64,000 nt of DNA from Mesorhizobium shangrilense (GTDB taxonomy: Bacteria; Pseudomonadota; Alphaproteobacteria; Rhizobiales; Rhizobiaceae), in the NCBI RefSeq assembly GCF_040537815.1, contig NZ_JBEWSZ010000001.1:2418001-2482000 (forward strand), given 5' to 3'. The notes under the pieces are model-generated. The model saw only the letters and a program-made list of their open reading frames with translations, was not told where the DNA came from and ran no database searches. Below are positions 61,451-64,000 of the stretch, in pieces; position 1 is the stretch's first letter, and the number at the start of each line of letters is the position of its first letter. The position numbers and the translations under genes are program-made.

Positions 61451-62383
61451 CTAGACGCGGCCCCAGATGATTGCGAGGTAAAGCCCCAGCGTCCCCGATA
61501 GCGTCTGTCGATAGACGCCGCTTCGGCGCAGGTAGCTCAGCCGGCGGAGAGGACCGCCTTTTCGCGATTCCATGAACAGATCGAGGCAAACAGCAGAATC
61601 CGCGGCAAGAAGATCGCGATTGACGGCAAGGCCGCTGAGATTGTCGTCGGTCCAGCTGGCGAACTCGCCTTTCAGTAGGCGCCCAAGCCTGGAGATCCGC
61701 GCCTTCCACGAAACGTTGGCTCCGACCAGATTCCTCTCATGCTGCCGGTAACGCACCAGCGGCCTGGGATCGTAATGAACGACACCGCCGGAAGCCGTCA
61801 CGATGAGATAGGCCCACCAGTCATGGCTGACAAATTGCGTTCGCACTGACGCCCTGGCCAGCAATTGGCGTGCCGCTCGGTTGATCATGATGGTGTTGCC
61901 GCCAGCAATGCTCTGCACCAGGGCATTGCGAAATGAAGGAGGCCGCTGGAACAATGGAGAACAGCCGATGACGCGCCCCGACTTGGATATGGTTGCGGTC
62001 CGCGAGCAGAACATAAGCGGCATATCGGCATCACGGGTCCGCATCCAACGCAAGGCAGTGTCGAGCCTGTCCGGCTCCCAGATGTCGTCCTGGTCGCAAA
62101 AGGCATAGTAGTCGGCATCGATCCGTGGATCGATGATCATCGACCGGAAATTGGCGGCAAAGCCCTGCCGCGGGCCGTCCACCAGGGTCAATCGACCCTT
62201 AGGCCAGCGAGCTTGCCATGCCTTGACGATGGCGGTCGTACCGTCCGCCGAACCGTCGTCGGAAATCCACAGATCGATGAGAGGCTGCGATTGCGCAAGC
62301 AGGGATGCGAGCTGTTCATCGATGAAAGCCGCGCCGTCCTTCGTGCCCATCAAGATGGCGATGCGCTGATCCAGTTTGCCCAC
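61451..62383 (-). CDS. glycosyltransferase family 2
   Basis: 310 aa GT-A enzyme, start GTG at 62383. Nucleotide-sugar motifs: AILMGTKDGAAFIDEQLASL, WISDDGSADGTTAIVKAW, and the DxD-type CDQDDIWEPDRLDTAL. This is close to the rhamnosyltransferase-type (RfbF/WbbL-like) GT2 group; the ED-like HDWWAYLIV follows. It adds a sugar to the lipid-linked repeat unit. It lies in the capD-GT2-sugar transferase unit, with an 87-base gap after the dehydratase gene that includes a 6-bp hairpin over its stop (62463-62479). Confidence 0.92.
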   Translation of the reverse strand: MGKLDQRIAILMGTKDGAAFIDEQLASLLAQSQPLIDLWISDDGSADGTTAIVKAWQARWPKGRLTLVDGPRQGFAANFRSMIIDPRIDADYYAFCDQDDIWEPDRLDTALRWMRTRDADMPLMFCSRTATISKSGRVIGCSPLFQRPPSFRNALVQSIAGGNTIMINRAARQLLARASVRTQFVSHDWWAYLIVTASGGVVHYDPRPLVRYRQHERNLVGANVSWKARISRLGRLLKGEFASWTDDNLSGLAVNRDLLAADSAVCLDLFMESRKGGPLRRLSYLRRSGVYRQTLSGTLGLYLAIIWGRV

Positions 62384-62470
62384 GAGCTATGAACCCTGCG
62401 AATGGCTGAGAGCAGCCATGGATGGTTTCGATCAGTCTAACAAGGGTCGTCAGAACTCGAGAGCCCGGCC

Positions 62471-64000
62471 CTACCGGGCCTGTCCAATTATTTTCGCGGT
62501 GAGAACGTGATCAACATCGGCCGGAAATGCCTCCGGCTGGTGAAGGCCCGCCATCACGGCAAGCGACAGAGCCTTGTCCTGGCTCTTCATGGCTGTTTGC
62601 AGCGCGGTAAGCGCTGCCTCCACCCTTGGCCATTCGGCGACATCCATTCTCAAGCCGAATATCTTCGATATTTCGAGTTCAACAACCTCTTCATTTTCAC
62701 CGCGCAGTGTCTCATGCAACTTCTCGCCCGGCCGGATGCCGGTGAATCGGATTGGAATGTCGGTGTAGGGGCTCTTTCCGGCCATGCGGATCATCGTCTC
62801 GGCGACTTCCAGGATCGGCACCGGCTTGCCCATGTCGAGCATGTAGATGGCATAGTCTTCCTTGCCCTCGCGCGCGGCTGCATCGGCCGCGGACATGATG
62901 ACGAGATCGACGGCTTCGACCAGCGTCATGAAGTAACGCGTCATGCGTCGGTCCGTTATGGTGAGGGGACCGCCGGCCTCGATCTGCGACTGGAAGATAG
63001 TGGCGACCGACCCGTTGCTGCCAAAGACGTTGCCGAACCGCACGGCGAAGAATCTGGTGCCAGAGCGGTGGCCATTTGCTCCTATGGCGTGCGTCTCATG
63101 CAAGGAACTGACGATCTGCTCAGCCGCTCGCTTTGTCATGCCGAGCACGGATGTCGGGTCCACCGCCTTGTCGCTCGAAACCAGCACGAACTGTGGAACA
63201 CCGCATTTTGCAGCCACTTCGGCGCAGACAAGCGTTCCGAAAACGTTTGTCTGGATCGCCGATTCCCAATTTTCCTCAAGCAGAGGGACGTGCTTGAGCG
63301 CGGCGGCATGAAAGACGATGGATGGTTTGAACTCGCCGATCACCCGTGTCATCTGCTGCCGGTTCGCCACGTCGACGATACGGACCTTGAGGCGCGCATG
63401 GTCCTTCTCGTCGATATACTGGCTCAACTGGAAGATGCCGAACTCGGAATTGTCAGCGACCAGCACCGCTTCGGCGCCCAGTTCCAGTGACCGCTTGACC
63501 AGGGTGCGCCCGATCGAGCCGGCCCCACCCGTCACCAGAACCCGCTTGCCCGCGACGAAGGCGCCGATACGTTCGATGTCGGACGGCACCGCGGGGCGGC
63601 GCAGGATGGTTTCCATCTCGACGGCATCAAGCACAAGCCTTCCGCCCTGCCCCAGTTCGGAAAAGCCGGAGAATTGCACAACCGCTATGCCGCTATGCCG
63701 GGCCACGCGCACGAGTTCCGAATACTCCTCGATCTCCCGTTCCGCGCCATTGCCGAAAATCAGCATGTCGAGGCTTTTGGTACCGTTTGCATAGTCCTCG
63801 AGGACTTCCATCAACCTTGGCCGCACCGCCACCACCGGAACCCCCTGGATCCTGTGGCCCAAGGGCGCCCTGTGGTCGATCGCCATGATGCCCGCGATGA
63901 GATACTCAGCAGGCTCCACCGTTCGCGTGAAACGGATGATCAGGTCGGCCTCGCCAAGCCGGCCAACGAACAGCGCCTGCTTGATCGGTGTCTGATCAGC
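62471..64000 (-). CDS. CapD/PglF-like nucleoside-sugar 4,6-dehydratase (N-terminus off the window edge)
   Basis: Partial: the frame is open through base 64000, with similarity continuing past the GTG at 63919 (KQALFVGRLGEADLIIRFT just upstream), so the start lies outside. 509 residues are visible. An N-terminal CoA-binding-like part (VPVVAVRPRLMEVLEDYANG) leads to the SDR: GGAGSIGRTLVKRSLELGAE, FHAAALKHVPLLEENW, and the catalytic SSDKAVDPTSVLGMTKRAAE. The missing N-terminus normally has four membrane helices. It turns UDP-GlcNAc or UDP-GalNAc into the 4-keto-6-deoxy sugar, the precursor for amino sugars; the DegT aminotransferase upstream could use it. Confidence 0.93.
   Translation of the reverse strand, partial: ADQTPIKQALFVGRLGEADLIIRFTRTVEPAEYLIAGIMAIDHRAPLGHRIQGVPVVAVRPRLMEVLEDYANGTKSLDMLIFGNGAEREIEEYSELVRVARHSGIAVVQFSGFSELGQGGRLVLDAVEMETILRRPAVPSDIERIGAFVAGKRVLVTGGAGSIGRTLVKRSLELGAEAVLVADNSEFGIFQLSQYIDEKDHARLKVRIVDVANRQQMTRVIGEFKPSIVFHAAALKHVPLLEENWESAIQTNVFGTLVCAEVAAKCGVPQFVLVSSDKAVDPTSVLGMTKRAAEQIVSSLHETHAIGANGHRSGTRFFAVRFGNVFGSNGSVATIFQSQIEAGGPLTITDRRMTRYFMTLVEAVDLVIMSAADAAAREGKEDYAIYMLDMGKPVPILEVAETMIRMAGKSPYTDIPIRFTGIRPGEKLHETLRGENEEVVELEISKIFGLRMDVAEWPRVEAALTALQTAMKSQDKALSLAVMAGLHQPEAFPADVDHVLTAKIIGQAR

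Noticed and set aside
62471..63919. A complete 482-residue dehydratase starting at the GTG at 63919
   Set aside because: The frame and conserved sequence continue upstream to the window edge, and family members are longer with membrane helices at the N-terminus.

Overview
The window looks like core chromosome of a Mesorhizobium-type rhizobium (Hyphomicrobiales, Alphaproteobacteria). I infer this from the high-GC codon use, the gene content (a betI-betC-betA-betB osmoprotectant locus, a glgP-glgB-glgC-glgA-pgm-glgX glycogen operon, an frc fructose ABC system, a TIGR03808-type Tat protein) and palindromic intergenic repeats of the kind found in rhizobia. I see no phage, insertion sequence, CRISPR array or integrative element. 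About 55 genes are packed closely, many with 1-8 base overlaps.

Left part (1-13.6 kb): a cytochrome c'/diheme cytochrome c pair, Fe/Mn superoxide dismutase with a short leader hairpin, a branched-chain aminotransferase diverging from an L-2-haloacid dehalogenase, a Tat/lipoprotein L,D-transpeptidase, a HerA-like ATPase, the two-subunit methylmalonyl-CoA mutase, a frameshifted MazE/AbrB-type antitoxin remnant, a GreA/GreB-family factor, a Tat-exported beta-helix protein and an L-asparaginase.

Middle (13.6-31.6 kb): a thiolase divides the asparaginase from the choline/betaine locus betI-betC-(threonine dehydratase-like)-betA-betB. This locus turns choline-O-sulfate and choline into glycine betaine and has a probable BetI operator over the betI promoter. 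Next come a mannose-sugar pair (a mannose-1-phosphate guanylyltransferase fused to an AGE-type isomerase, plus a phosphomannomutase), tRNA-Pro(CGG), a small lipoprotein, and an oligopeptide ABC importer (binding protein, two permeases and one fused double-ATPase).

From 31.8 to 47 kb: an isolated TadE/TadG-like pair, then the minus-strand glycogen operon for phosphorylase, branching enzyme, ADP-glucose pyrophosphorylase, synthase, phosphoglucomutase, debranching enzyme and a GH13 alpha-glucosidase. This is a complete make-and-break glycogen cycle.

From 47 to 53 kb: a fructose-type ABC importer (frcB, frcC, frcA) diverges from a ROK regulator, an RbsD/FucU-like mutarotase and a PfkB sugar kinase. 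The two arms share a striking palindrome whose 10-base arms each hold a perfect TTGACA.

Right part (53-64 kb): a sugar aminotransferase, a rhizobial palindromic repeat, the sulfate-activation genes cysQ-cysNC-cysD, and a surface-polysaccharide cluster (O-antigen-ligase-like polymerase, sugar epimerase, priming sugar transferase, GT2 glycosyltransferase and a CapD/PglF-like dehydratase cut by the window edge). The closeness of PAPS synthesis and polysaccharide genes suggests, but does not prove, sulfated surface glycans. Nothing here is clearly a new system. The most interesting items are the frc palindrome and mutarotase, the GMP-AGE fusion, the dehydratase inside the bet operon and the sulfate/polysaccharide neighbourhood.
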